From the NCBI RefSeq assembly GCF_014195095.1, contig NZ_JACIBC010000006.1, positions 124,001 to 188,000 on the forward strand: 64,000 bases of DNA, in the 5' to 3' direction. Each line of letters opens with the position of its first letter. The stretch's first letter is position 1. The stretch is from Rhizobium sp. BK602 (GTDB lineage Bacteria > Pseudomonadota > Alphaproteobacteria > Rhizobiales > Rhizobiaceae). Positions 48,057 to 56,546 of this stretch are shown piece by piece. Position numbers and translations under genes: made by a program. Below the pieces are notes generated by a model. That model had not been told where the DNA came from and did not search any database. It was given only the letters and a program-made list of their open reading frames with translations.

Positions 48057-49319
48057 TCACAAATCCAGCTTGTCGATCATCGACTGGGTGATCAGGCAGA
48101 TGCCGTTTTCCGTGCGGCGGAAGCGCTTGGCGTCTAGTTCCGGGTCCTCGCCGACCACCAGGCCTTCGGGGATGGTGACGCCGTGATCGATGACGACATT
48201 CTTCAATTGCGCCCGGCGGCCGACCTTGACGCTCGGCAGCACCACCGCTCCCTCCAGCTTGGAGTAGGAATTGGCGCGCACGCCGGTAAACAGCAGGCTG
48301 TTATAGAGGCTGGCACCGGAAATGATGCAGTCGCCCGCGACCACCGAGGAGACGGCCGAGCCGCGGCGGTCCTCGTCGTCATGCACGAACTTGGCCGGCG
48401 GGCTGATTTCGGCATAGGTCCAGATCGGCCAGGACTTGTCGTAGATGTCGAGCTCCGGCACCACGGCGGTCAGGTCGATATTGGCCTGCCAATAGGCATC
48501 GACCGTGCCCACGTCGCGCCAATAGGCCTCGCGCTCGAAATCGGAGCGCACGCAGGACTGGGTGAAGCGGTGGGCGACGGCTTTGCCGTTCTTGACGATA
48601 TAGGGGATGATGTCCTTGCCGAAATCGCGGCTGGAATTCGGATCGGCGGCGTCGCGCTTCAGGCATTCGATCAGGAATTTCGTGTGGAAGACGTAGATGC
48701 CCATCGAGGCCAGCGCGAAATCCGGATTGCCGGGAATGCCCGGCGGATCGGCGGGTTTCTCGACGAAATCGATGATCTGGTCCTTGTCGTCGACATGCAT
48801 GACGCCGAAGCCGACGGCTTCCATGCGCGGCACCTCCAGGCAGCCGATGGTGACGTCGGCGCCGGAATCGACATGCTGCTGCAGCATCCACTCATAGTCC
48901 ATCTTGTAGATATGGTCGCCGGCGAGGATGACCATGTATTCCGGACCGTAGGGTTCGATGATGTCGATGTTCTGATAGACGGCGTCGGCCGTGCCTTCAT
49001 ACCATTGCGTTTCCGACACGCGCTGGGAAGCCGGCAGAATATCGAAGCTCTCGTTTCGTTCGGGTCGGAAGAAGTTCCAGCCGCGCTGCATGTGGCGGAT
49101 CAAGGAGTGTGCCTTGTACTGGGTCGCCACGCCGATGCGGCGGATACCGGAATTGAGCGCGTTCGAGAGAGCAAAGTCGATGATGCGGGTCTTGCCGCCG
49201 AAATAGACGGCCGGTTTGGCGCGGCGGTCCGTCAGTTCCTTCAGGCGGCTGCCACGGCCTCCGGCGAGAACATAGGCCATGGCATCGCGTGCCAGCGGCT
49301 GGAAGCGTTTTTCTACCAT
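48057..49319 (-). CDS. glgC: glucose-1-phosphate adenylyltransferase
   Basis: This 420-residue enzyme makes ADP-glucose from ATP and glucose 1-phosphate, the committed and allosterically controlled step. The nucleotide-binding loop is AYVLAGGRGSRLKELT, the catalytic region is LAGDHIYKMDYE, and FVEKPADPP is the sugar-nucleotide segment. The C-terminal left-handed beta-helix (from about residue 300) is present. The ATG at 49319 follows GGGAGGAATGAA, a strong ribosome-binding site; the ORF open to 49499 is rejected. The gene is three bases before glgA and 26 bp after the glgB stop. Confidence 0.96.
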   Translation of the reverse strand: MVEKRFQPLARDAMAYVLAGGRGSRLKELTDRRAKPAVYFGGKTRIIDFALSNALNSGIRRIGVATQYKAHSLIRHMQRGWNFFRPERNESFDILPASQRVSETQWYEGTADAVYQNIDIIEPYGPEYMVILAGDHIYKMDYEWMLQQHVDSGADVTIGCLEVPRMEAVGFGVMHVDDKDQIIDFVEKPADPPGIPGNPDFALASMGIYVFHTKFLIECLKRDAADPNSSRDFGKDIIPYIVKNGKAVAHRFTQSCVRSDFEREAYWRDVGTVDAYWQANIDLTAVVPELDIYDKSWPIWTYAEISPPAKFVHDDEDRRGSAVSSVVAGDCIISGASLYNSLLFTGVRANSYSKLEGAVVLPSVKVGRRAQLKNVVIDHGVTIPEGLVVGEDPELDAKRFRRTENGICLITQSMIDKLDL

Positions 49320-49345
49320 TTCATTCCTCCCTGTCCGTAATGGTC

Positions 49346-51553
49346 TCAAAATTCCGGTTCGAGCATGATGGTCGCCAGCGGCGGCAGCGTTATCGTTGCA
49401 TGTATGCTGCCGCCGGCGCTGACGGCCTGGACCCGCCCGCCATTCCCCTTGCCGCTGCCGCCATAGATGTCGGCATCGGTATTCAGTATCTCGCGCCACC
49501 GTCCCTCAGCCGGAAGGCGCAATGTGTAGTTCTCACGGTAGACCGGTGTGAAATTGGTAATGACCGCGATCGGCTTTTCGCCGGGCGCCTTGCGCAGCCA
49601 GGCGAAGACCGAATTCTCGAAATCGTCGACAACAAGCCATTCGAAGCCGTCGCCCTCGCAGTCGCGGGCGTGCAGCGCCGGCTTGCTGCGATAGGTGAAG
49701 TTGAGATCGCGCACGAGGCGCCGCATGCCCTCATGCATGCGGTATTGCAGGAGATTCCAGTCCAGCGCGCGCTCTTCGCTCCACTCGCTCCACTGCGCGA
49801 ACTCCTGGCCCATGAACAGCAGCTTCTTGCCGGGATAGCCCCACATGAAGGCATAATAGGCGCGCAGATTGGCGAATTTCTGCCAGTCGTCGCCGGACAT
49901 CTTGGCGATCAGGGATCCCTTGCCGTGCACCACTTCATCGTGGGAGAGCGGCAGGACGAAGTTTTCCGAAAAGGCGTAGATCAGGCCAAAGGTCAGCTCG
50001 TTGTGGTGATATTTGCGGTGCACGGCCTCGCGGGCGAGATAGCTCAGCGTGTCGTGCATGAAGCCCATGTTCCACTTGAAGCCGAAGCCGAGGCCGCCCT
50101 CGTGGACCGGTTGCGACACTTTCGGCCAGGAGGTCGATTCCTCGGCGATGGTCATGACGCCGGGATGGGCGCCGTAGAGCCTGGTGTTCATCGATTGCAG
50201 GAAGCGGACGGCCTCCAGGTTCTCGTTGCCGCCATATTCGTTCGGGATCCATTCGCCGTGCTTGCGCGAATAGTCGAGGTAGAGCATCGAGGCGACGGCA
50301 TCGACGCGTACGCCGTCGAGATGGAATTTCTCGGCCCAGTAGAGCGCGTTGTTCTGCAGATAGGCGAGCACTTCGGTGCGGCCGAAATTGTAGATCGCCG
50401 TGTTCCAGTCGGGATGGAACCCCTTGCGCGGGTCTTCATGCTCGTAGAGCGCGGTGCCGTCGAACCAGCGCAGGCCATGCTCGTCGGTTGGGAAATGCGC
50501 CGGCACCCAATCGAGGATGACGCCGATGCCGACCTTGTGACAGCCGTTGACGAAGCGCGCGAAGCCTTCCGGCTCGCCGAAGCGGGCCGTCGGCGCATAG
50601 AGGCCGGTGGTCTGGTAGCCCCAGGACGGGTCGTAGGGATGTTCGGTGATCGGCAGGAATTCGATATGGGTGAAGCCCATGTCGACGCAATAGGGGATGA
50701 GGCGCGAGGCCAGCTCGTCCCAGGACAGCATCGAGCCGTCGTCGCGGCGCTGCCAGGAGCCGGCATGCACCTCGTAGATGCTGATCGGCTGGCGACGCTG
50801 GTCGACGCTTGCCCAATGCTCGCGGTGGGCGGCATCCTCCCAGACCTGGTTGAGTTCGGGAGTGGTCATCGAAGCGGTCTTCGGCCGCAGCTCGCTGCGG
50901 CGGGCGAAGGGGTCCGCCTTCAGCGGCAGCAACACGCCGTCATGGCCGCGGATCTCGAACTTGTAGGCGACGCCGGCGGGCACATCCGGAGCAAAGATCT
51001 CCCAGATGCCGGAATCGGCGCGAAAGCGCATGACATGCCGCCTCCCGTCCCAGCCGTTGAAATCGCCGACCACCGAGACGCGCTGCGCGTTCGGTGCCCA
51101 GACGGCGAAGTGAAAGCCCTGGACGCCTTCATGCTTCAGCGGATGCGCACCCATCTTGTCGAACAGGCGCAGATGCGTGCCCTCGCGGACGAAATAATCG
51201 TCCATGGGACCGAGGACGGGGCCGAAACTATAGGGATCGGTGATCGCCCATTCGGCGTCGCCGCGCCGGGCGCGATAGCGCACCGGCTGTTGCTTGGCGA
51301 TCTTGACGCTGCCGGCAAAGAAGCCGGCCGGATCGAGGCAGGCCAGCTCGCCGATGACCGAGCCGTCCAGCGCCAGCGCGGTGACGGCCTCGGCGCCGAG
51401 AATGAAACAGCGGGTGACGAAGCCGTCCTCCGCCTTGTGCACGCCGAGGACGGCGAAAGGATCGGAATGAGTGCCTGCGAGAATTGCAGCGATATCGTCT
51501 GCCGAAATATCCCTCAAGGCGGTGCCGTCAGCGGGTTTCTTCGGCTTTTTCAT
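49346..51553 (-). CDS. glgB: 1,4-alpha-glucan branching enzyme
   Basis: This 735-residue GH13 branching enzyme transfers alpha-1,4 segments to alpha-1,6 branches. An N-terminal N1/CBM48 region (about 20-240) is followed by the GH13 barrel. The nucleophile Asp418 is in DGVRVDAVASM, the acid/base Glu471 in TIAEES, and the third Asp in SHDEVVHGKGSL. The C-terminal beta domain is about 620-735. The ATG at 51553 overlaps the glgP stop by 4 bp (ATGA) and has GGAGAG ahead, supporting coupling. The ORF open to 51667 is rejected because it runs into glgP. Confidence 0.96.
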   Translation of the reverse strand: MKKPKKPADGTALRDISADDIAAILAGTHSDPFAVLGVHKAEDGFVTRCFILGAEAVTALALDGSVIGELACLDPAGFFAGSVKIAKQQPVRYRARRGDAEWAITDPYSFGPVLGPMDDYFVREGTHLRLFDKMGAHPLKHEGVQGFHFAVWAPNAQRVSVVGDFNGWDGRRHVMRFRADSGIWEIFAPDVPAGVAYKFEIRGHDGVLLPLKADPFARRSELRPKTASMTTPELNQVWEDAAHREHWASVDQRRQPISIYEVHAGSWQRRDDGSMLSWDELASRLIPYCVDMGFTHIEFLPITEHPYDPSWGYQTTGLYAPTARFGEPEGFARFVNGCHKVGIGVILDWVPAHFPTDEHGLRWFDGTALYEHEDPRKGFHPDWNTAIYNFGRTEVLAYLQNNALYWAEKFHLDGVRVDAVASMLYLDYSRKHGEWIPNEYGGNENLEAVRFLQSMNTRLYGAHPGVMTIAEESTSWPKVSQPVHEGGLGFGFKWNMGFMHDTLSYLAREAVHRKYHHNELTFGLIYAFSENFVLPLSHDEVVHGKGSLIAKMSGDDWQKFANLRAYYAFMWGYPGKKLLFMGQEFAQWSEWSEERALDWNLLQYRMHEGMRRLVRDLNFTYRSKPALHARDCEGDGFEWLVVDDFENSVFAWLRKAPGEKPIAVITNFTPVYRENYTLRLPAEGRWREILNTDADIYGGSGKGNGGRVQAVSAGGSIHATITLPPLATIMLEPEF

Positions 51554-54012
51554 CCGGCTCTCCAGATTTCCTTGGCATATTGACGGATGGTCCGGTCGGA
51601 GGAGAACCAGCCCATGCGGGCGGTGTTGTTGATGGTCTTGGCATACCATTCCGCCGGGTTGGCCCAAAGCGTGTCGACCTCGCGCTGGGCGGCGGCATAG
51701 GCATCGAAATCGGCGGCGACCATGAACCAGTCATGGGTGTAGATGCCGTCGATCAGCCCGGCATAGCGGTTGCGGTCGTCGGGAGAGAAGACGCCCGAGG
51801 CGATGGCGGCCAGCGCCTGCGACAGCTCGCGCGAGCGCTCGATGACGGCGCGGGGATCATGCCCGTCGCTGCGCAGGTTGGCGACTTCGTCGGCCGTCAG
51901 ACCGAAGATGATGATATTGTCCTCGCCGACATTGTCGCGCATCTCGACATTGGCGCCATCGAGCGTGCCGATGGTCAGCGCGCCGTTGAGGCCGAATTTC
52001 ATGTTGCCGGTGCCGGAGGCTTCCATGCCGGCGGTCGAGATCTGCTCGGAAAGATCGGCGGCGGGCACCATGACTTCGGCGAGCGAGACATTGTAGTTCG
52101 GCACGAAGACGATCTTCAGCAGGCCGCGCACCGACGGGTCGTTGTTGATGACGCGGGCGACGTCGTTGATCAGTTTGATGATCAGCTTGGCATTGTGATA
52201 GCTCGGCGCCGCCTTGCCGGCGAAGAGCTTTACGCGCGGCTGCCAGTCCAGTTCCGGATGCGAACGGATCTGGTCGTAGAGCGCGACCGCCTCGATGATG
52301 TTGAGAAGCTGGCGCTTGTATTCATGGATGCGCTTGATCTGGATGTCGAACATCGCGTTGGGATCGAGCTTGATGCCCATGCGGCTGGCGACGAGATTGG
52401 AAAGCTGCACCTTGTTGGCGCGCTTGACGGCGGCGAACTTCTCCTGGAAGGCGCTGTCATGGGCGAATTTGTCGAGCGGCTTCAGCTTCTCGGCATCGTC
52501 GAGGAAGTCGTCGCCGATGGTCTCGCGGATGAGGCTGGTGAGGCCGGGATTGCATTGCATCAGCCAGCGGCGCGGCGTGATGCCGTTGGTCTTGTTGTTG
52601 ATGCGGTCCGGATAGAGCTTGTGCAGGTCGGCAAAGACCGTGACCTTCATCAGGTCGGTATGCAGCGCCGAGACGCCGTTGATCGAATGCGAACCGACGA
52701 AGGCGAGGTTGCCCATGCGCACGCGGCGGTCGCCATTCTCGTCGATCAGCGAGATCGAGCGGATTTCGCCGTCGCTGAAATTACGGCTCTTGCGGGCCTC
52801 GAGCAGGATCTTGGCATTGATCGCATAGACGATCTGCATGTGGCGCGGCAGCAGCCGCTCGAACAGCGGCACGGGCCAGCTTTCCAGCGCCTCGGGCAGC
52901 AGCGTGTGATTGGTGTAGCCGAAGGTGTTGCGGGTGATATCCCAGGCATGGTCGAATTCGAGGCCGTGGACATCCACCAGCAGGCGGATCATTTCGGCGA
53001 CCGAGACGGCGGGATGGGTATCGTTGAGCTGGATCGCGACCTTGTCGGCCAGGTTGTTCAGGTCGTCATACTGCTGCAGGTGGCGGCGCAGGATGTCCTG
53101 CAGGGATGCGGAGGAGAAGAAGAATTCCTGGCGCAGACGCAGCTCCTGGCCGGCCGGCGTCGCATCGGCCGGATAGAGAACCCGGGTCAGGCTTTCGGCC
53201 TTGTTGCTCTCGCGCAGCGCGCCGATATGGTCGCCGGCGTTGAACGCGTCGAGCAGGATCGGGTCGATCGGCTGGGCCGACCAGAGGCGTAGCGTATTGA
53301 CGCGCTTCGCCCGCCAGCCGACGACCGGCGTGTCGAAGGCGGCGGCGATGACGCGCTCGGCCGGCTTCCAGACATAGCGGGGCTGATCGTCATGGCCGCT
53401 GACGGTTTCGACGGCGCCGCCGAAGCCGATCTCATAGGAGCTTTCCTGACGTTCGAACTCCCAGGGATTGCCGTGGGCAAGCCAGGTTTCCGGCAGCTCC
53501 ACCTGCCAGCCGTCGGCCATCTGCTGGCGGAACAGGCCGTGGACATAGCGGATGCCATAGCCATAGGCCGGGACGTCTACGGTCGCCATCGATTCCATGA
53601 AACAGGCGGCAAGGCGGCCGAGACCGCCATTTCCGAGCGCCGCGTCGGGCTCCAGCCCGGCGATGATGCGGATATCGACGCCGAGCGAGGAAAGCGCGTT
53701 GGTGATTTCTTCCATCAGGCCGAGATTGGAGACGGCGTCGCGCATCAGGCGGCCGATGAGGAATTCGAGGGATAGATAATAGACGCGCTTGGCGTTGGTC
53801 TCATAGGCCTTGCGGGTCGATTCCATCCACTTGTCGATGACGCGGTCGCGAATGACGAGGATGGTTGCGGTCAGCCAATCATGCGGCTTGGCGACTTTCG
53901 CGTCCTTGCCGATGCGATAGGTCAGGCGTTCGATGATTTCCTCGGCGAGGATTTCGGGGCGAGAACTGCGCGGGGCAGGAACGGGGAGATCGGCATTCGT
54001 CAAGTTATTCAT
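51550..54012 (-). CDS. glgP: glycogen phosphorylase
   Basis: This 820-residue (826 from an upstream ATG) GT35 phosphorylase removes glucose 1-phosphate from glycogen chain ends using phosphate. The PLP-lysine is in the GTGNMKFGLNG motif. The conserved N-terminal block includes ALGNGGLGRLAACFMES. DTHPAVSVAEMIR and the ITPRRWL loop are also conserved. It is the first gene of the operon glgP-glgB-glgC-glgA-pgm. The ATG at 54012 is preferred because GAGAG lies eight bases upstream; the ATG at 54030 has none. The 4-bp overlap with glgB suggests coupled translation. Confidence 0.95.
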   Translation of the reverse strand: MNNLTNADLPVPAPRSSRPEILAEEIIERLTYRIGKDAKVAKPHDWLTATILVIRDRVIDKWMESTRKAYETNAKRVYYLSLEFLIGRLMRDAVSNLGLMEEITNALSSLGVDIRIIAGLEPDAALGNGGLGRLAACFMESMATVDVPAYGYGIRYVHGLFRQQMADGWQVELPETWLAHGNPWEFERQESSYEIGFGGAVETVSGHDDQPRYVWKPAERVIAAAFDTPVVGWRAKRVNTLRLWSAQPIDPILLDAFNAGDHIGALRESNKAESLTRVLYPADATPAGQELRLRQEFFFSSASLQDILRRHLQQYDDLNNLADKVAIQLNDTHPAVSVAEMIRLLVDVHGLEFDHAWDITRNTFGYTNHTLLPEALESWPVPLFERLLPRHMQIVYAINAKILLEARKSRNFSDGEIRSISLIDENGDRRVRMGNLAFVGSHSINGVSALHTDLMKVTVFADLHKLYPDRINNKTNGITPRRWLMQCNPGLTSLIRETIGDDFLDDAEKLKPLDKFAHDSAFQEKFAAVKRANKVQLSNLVASRMGIKLDPNAMFDIQIKRIHEYKRQLLNIIEAVALYDQIRSHPELDWQPRVKLFAGKAAPSYHNAKLIIKLINDVARVINNDPSVRGLLKIVFVPNYNVSLAEVMVPAADLSEQISTAGMEASGTGNMKFGLNGALTIGTLDGANVEMRDNVGEDNIIIFGLTADEVANLRSDGHDPRAVIERSRELSQALAAIASGVFSPDDRNRYAGLIDGIYTHDWFMVAADFDAYAAAQREVDTLWANPAEWYAKTINNTARMGWFSSDRTIRQYAKEIWRAG

Positions 54013-54230
54013 ACTATCAACTCTCGCCATTTGTGGTTTATATTCAGGATGTTATGCCTGAAAAAACCAAATTGCCATCTCGTCTAACTAGCAGTTTATG
54101 CACCGATGTAAAGTTGTTGCAACAGGCGAGTTGGATGGAAGCAAAAATAGCGCGTCCATGGCTCGGAAGCGTCGAAAATGCTTGATTCCGATTGTTTTTC
54201 CGGCTCTTATCACCGGATTGATTGATAAAC

Positions 54231-54265
54231 GAAAGCCGCCCGGGATGAGATCCCGGGCGGCTTTC
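54231..54265 (-). terminator. strong hairpin terminator after the TadG-like gene
   Basis: A perfect 15-bp stem (GAAAGCCGCCCGGGA / TCCCGGGCGGCTTTC) with a 5-base loop is followed on the minus strand by GTTTATCAATC and on the plus strand by GGTTTCTG. It ends the TadG-like transcript and also isolates the glycogen operon promoter region. In the 297-bp gap no gene is visible. Confidence 0.75.
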
Positions 54266-54309
54266 GGTTTCTGACGGCTGTTATTGGCGGTCCATGCGCA
54301 ACGGGGCCG

Positions 54310-55533
54310 TTATTTGGTCAGAAGGGTAATCTGCTTCGACGTCTGTTTCGCGATGGATGAGAAGGCGTTGAAAAGATCCGTGGCATTTTGCGGCGTGAAA
54401 TAGTCGGAGGATGTCGTCGCGCAGTACTTCAGCAATGCCTGGCCATTGGCTGGCGCCATGAAGGCGATCGTATAGACGTGGATGTTGGCGGCGCGTGCCT
54501 TGTCGCATTGGATCTTGGTATTGCTATCGGCGCTGTCGACGTTGTTATCGCCATCCGTCATGAAGACGATATAGATCGACGGGTCGGTCACGCCGTTCTT
54601 GTCCTTGTGCTGCAACTGCTCATTGGTGAGGCCCGATGTCGTGGATGGCGCTGTCAGCGCGGTTACCGCGGCGGTGAAAGCGGGTGCCGAATTCGTCGTT
54701 CCGCTCGCCGTGAGATTGTTGACGTATTTGGTGACGCCGCTCGTGCCCCAAGCCATGGCTGTCGGCGTTTGGGCGTTGGAATTATAGGAGTCGGCGCCGG
54801 TTCGGACATACATGCTGTTCGGATCGGCCTTGTTCAATTGCGTCGCCAGATTCGCGGTAGCGATCTTCAGCGCTTGCATTTTTGTGTAGTAGTTGGTTTG
54901 CGTGCCCGTGCAGGTCTTTCGCCCGCAGGAATAGGTATAGGTCTTCGTCGGCTGATCGGTGTTGACCGTATCCGTGTACTCGTCCATCGAACCGGAGCGG
55001 TCGAGCACGAAGTACATCGACAGAGGATTCTTCTGTGTTTCGGTCGAGGTGCTGATGCCGCTTGTCGATGTGCTCGACGAACCGACATTCATCGAGGTCA
55101 GACCGAGCATGCGTGTCATGCCGTTCACCTGCATCGAATAGGATGCATCGACGACAACCGAATAGCCGCTATTGCCGGAGGAATCGGTGGTCGCGGTGAC
55201 TTGTGCACTGGTGCTCGCCTTCAGTGAAGCGAGCGCGGTTGCATCCCCCGCAAGATAGTTCGACATCTGCCCGGTCACGAATTCGCTGGCCAGTTGCTGG
55301 GCGTTGGATGTCGTGGCGCTGCCATTGGCGAGCGCCGTCGCCGTGGCAAGGGCCGCCGCGTCGGTTGCCTGCTGTAACTGGCTGTTGGAAAGCGACATGT
55401 TGGTGACGTCGACCGCGACACCGGCGGTTGCCGCCACGACCGGTACGGCCAGTGCCGTCATGATGCCGAAATTGCCGGCGCGATCGCGCATAAGTTGTGA
55501 AAGACTGCGAAATTTACTCAAACTCGTGATCAT
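54310..55533 (-). CDS. TadG-like pilus assembly protein with von Willebrand A domain
   Basis: This 407-residue protein begins with a TadE/TadG-type N-terminal helix: MRDRAGNFGIMTALAVPVVAATAGVAVDV, at about residues 15-43. It is followed by an Ala/Ser/Thr-rich coil-like stretch. The C-terminal vWA domain (about 170-400) has the MIDAS motif DRSGSM (Asp178, Ser180, Ser182) and the TDGDNN loop. Tad systems assemble Flp pili, and TadG-like proteins are anchored in the envelope; here no tad gene is adjacent. The start at 55533 (MITSLSKFRS) is preferred over 55575. Exact role unknown. A 15-bp hairpin terminator follows. Confidence 0.78.
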   Translation of the reverse strand: MITSLSKFRSLSQLMRDRAGNFGIMTALAVPVVAATAGVAVDVTNMSLSNSQLQQATDAAALATATALANGSATTSNAQQLASEFVTGQMSNYLAGDATALASLKASTSAQVTATTDSSGNSGYSVVVDASYSMQVNGMTRMLGLTSMNVGSSSTSTSGISTSTETQKNPLSMYFVLDRSGSMDEYTDTVNTDQPTKTYTYSCGRKTCTGTQTNYYTKMQALKIATANLATQLNKADPNSMYVRTGADSYNSNAQTPTAMAWGTSGVTKYVNNLTASGTTNSAPAFTAAVTALTAPSTTSGLTNEQLQHKDKNGVTDPSIYIVFMTDGDNNVDSADSNTKIQCDKARAANIHVYTIAFMAPANGQALLKYCATTSSDYFTPQNATDLFNAFSSIAKQTSKQITLLTK

Positions 55534-55660
55534 CACGTTCGCCCCAACGAAGTAATAGCCTCGGAATGGCAGCAACTGTCGACGAAAACTGTAAGTTCGT
55601 CCTTTAGAAGATCATTCGAATTTTAGCGATTGACGTAATAATTCCCGTTTTGGGCTTGTT

Positions 55661-56542
55661 TTACTGTTTTAGCGGGACGACATCCACGGCTTGCACGGTC
55701 TTTTGGCCGCCGTAGCTCTTCAACATGCCGATGACCGGGGCGACGTCGGAATAGTCGCGGCCATAGGCGACGACGATGTGGTCGGTGCCGGCGGGGATGT
55801 TGTTGGTCGGATCAAGCTCGATCCAGCCGGCCGTCTCCCCGCACCAGACGCGTACCCAGGCGTGCATGGCGTCGGCCCCTTCCAGCCGCTCCTTGCCGGG
55901 CGGTGGAATGGTGCGCAGGAAGCCGCTGACATAGCCGGCGGGAATGCCGAGGCTGCGCAGCGCGATGATCATCACATGCGAAAAATCCTGGCAGACGCCG
56001 CGCTTCAGGCGGAACGCCTCCTTCGGCGTCGTGTCGACCGTCGTTGCCTTGGGATCGTAGACGAAATCCTTGTGGATCTGGGCGCAGACGGCATGGGCGA
56101 TCTGCATCACCGTCAGGTTGGTGCGTGCCCATTGCCGGGCGTAGTCGGCGATGGTGGTCGTTTCCGGCAGCCGCGGGCTCGCGCCGACGAAATGATGCGG
56201 CGAGGAGGGGTCGATCGACCAGCAATCGTTGATCTCATCCGGCAGTTTGGCGAGGACGGGGGAAAAGTCGGCCCCGACCGGCTGGCTTTCGACCTGTACG
56301 CGCGCCTGCATGCGGATATCCAGCTTTTCATGCGGATTGCGCAGCAGGATCGAGGTTGCCGGATGCTGGAAGAAATCGGTGAAGTTCGATTGTTCGTCCG
56401 GATGCGGCGAAACCTTCAGGGAGCCGGCGATCAGGCGCTGCCGGTTGGCGAGCGACAGCGGCAGCACGCGCACGATATGGCGCGCGCCGCTGGCCGGCAC
56501 GTCGTAGATATAGCCCATGTGCAGGGAGAGATCGTAGAGCAT
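55661..56542 (-). CDS. transglutaminase-like protein
   Basis: This 293-residue protein has an N-terminal bacterial transglutaminase-like beta domain (about 1-110) and a transglutaminase core. The catalytic triad is visible: Cys184 in RGVCQDFSHV, His227 in MHAWVRVW and Asp244 in ELDPTNN. No signal peptide or membrane helix is evident. It is the last gene of an operon with a DUF2126 protein and an ATP-grasp/alpha-E protein, starting 4 bp after the latter. Such proteins may act as cysteine peptidases or peptide-linking enzymes. Function is inferred from fold and context. Confidence 0.85.
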   Translation of the reverse strand: MLYDLSLHMGYIYDVPASGARHIVRVLPLSLANRQRLIAGSLKVSPHPDEQSNFTDFFQHPATSILLRNPHEKLDIRMQARVQVESQPVGADFSPVLAKLPDEINDCWSIDPSSPHHFVGASPRLPETTTIADYARQWARTNLTVMQIAHAVCAQIHKDFVYDPKATTVDTTPKEAFRLKRGVCQDFSHVMIIALRSLGIPAGYVSGFLRTIPPPGKERLEGADAMHAWVRVWCGETAGWIELDPTNNIPAGTDHIVVAYGRDYSDVAPVIGMLKSYGGQKTVQAVDVVPLKQ

Positions 56543-56546
56543 CGCA

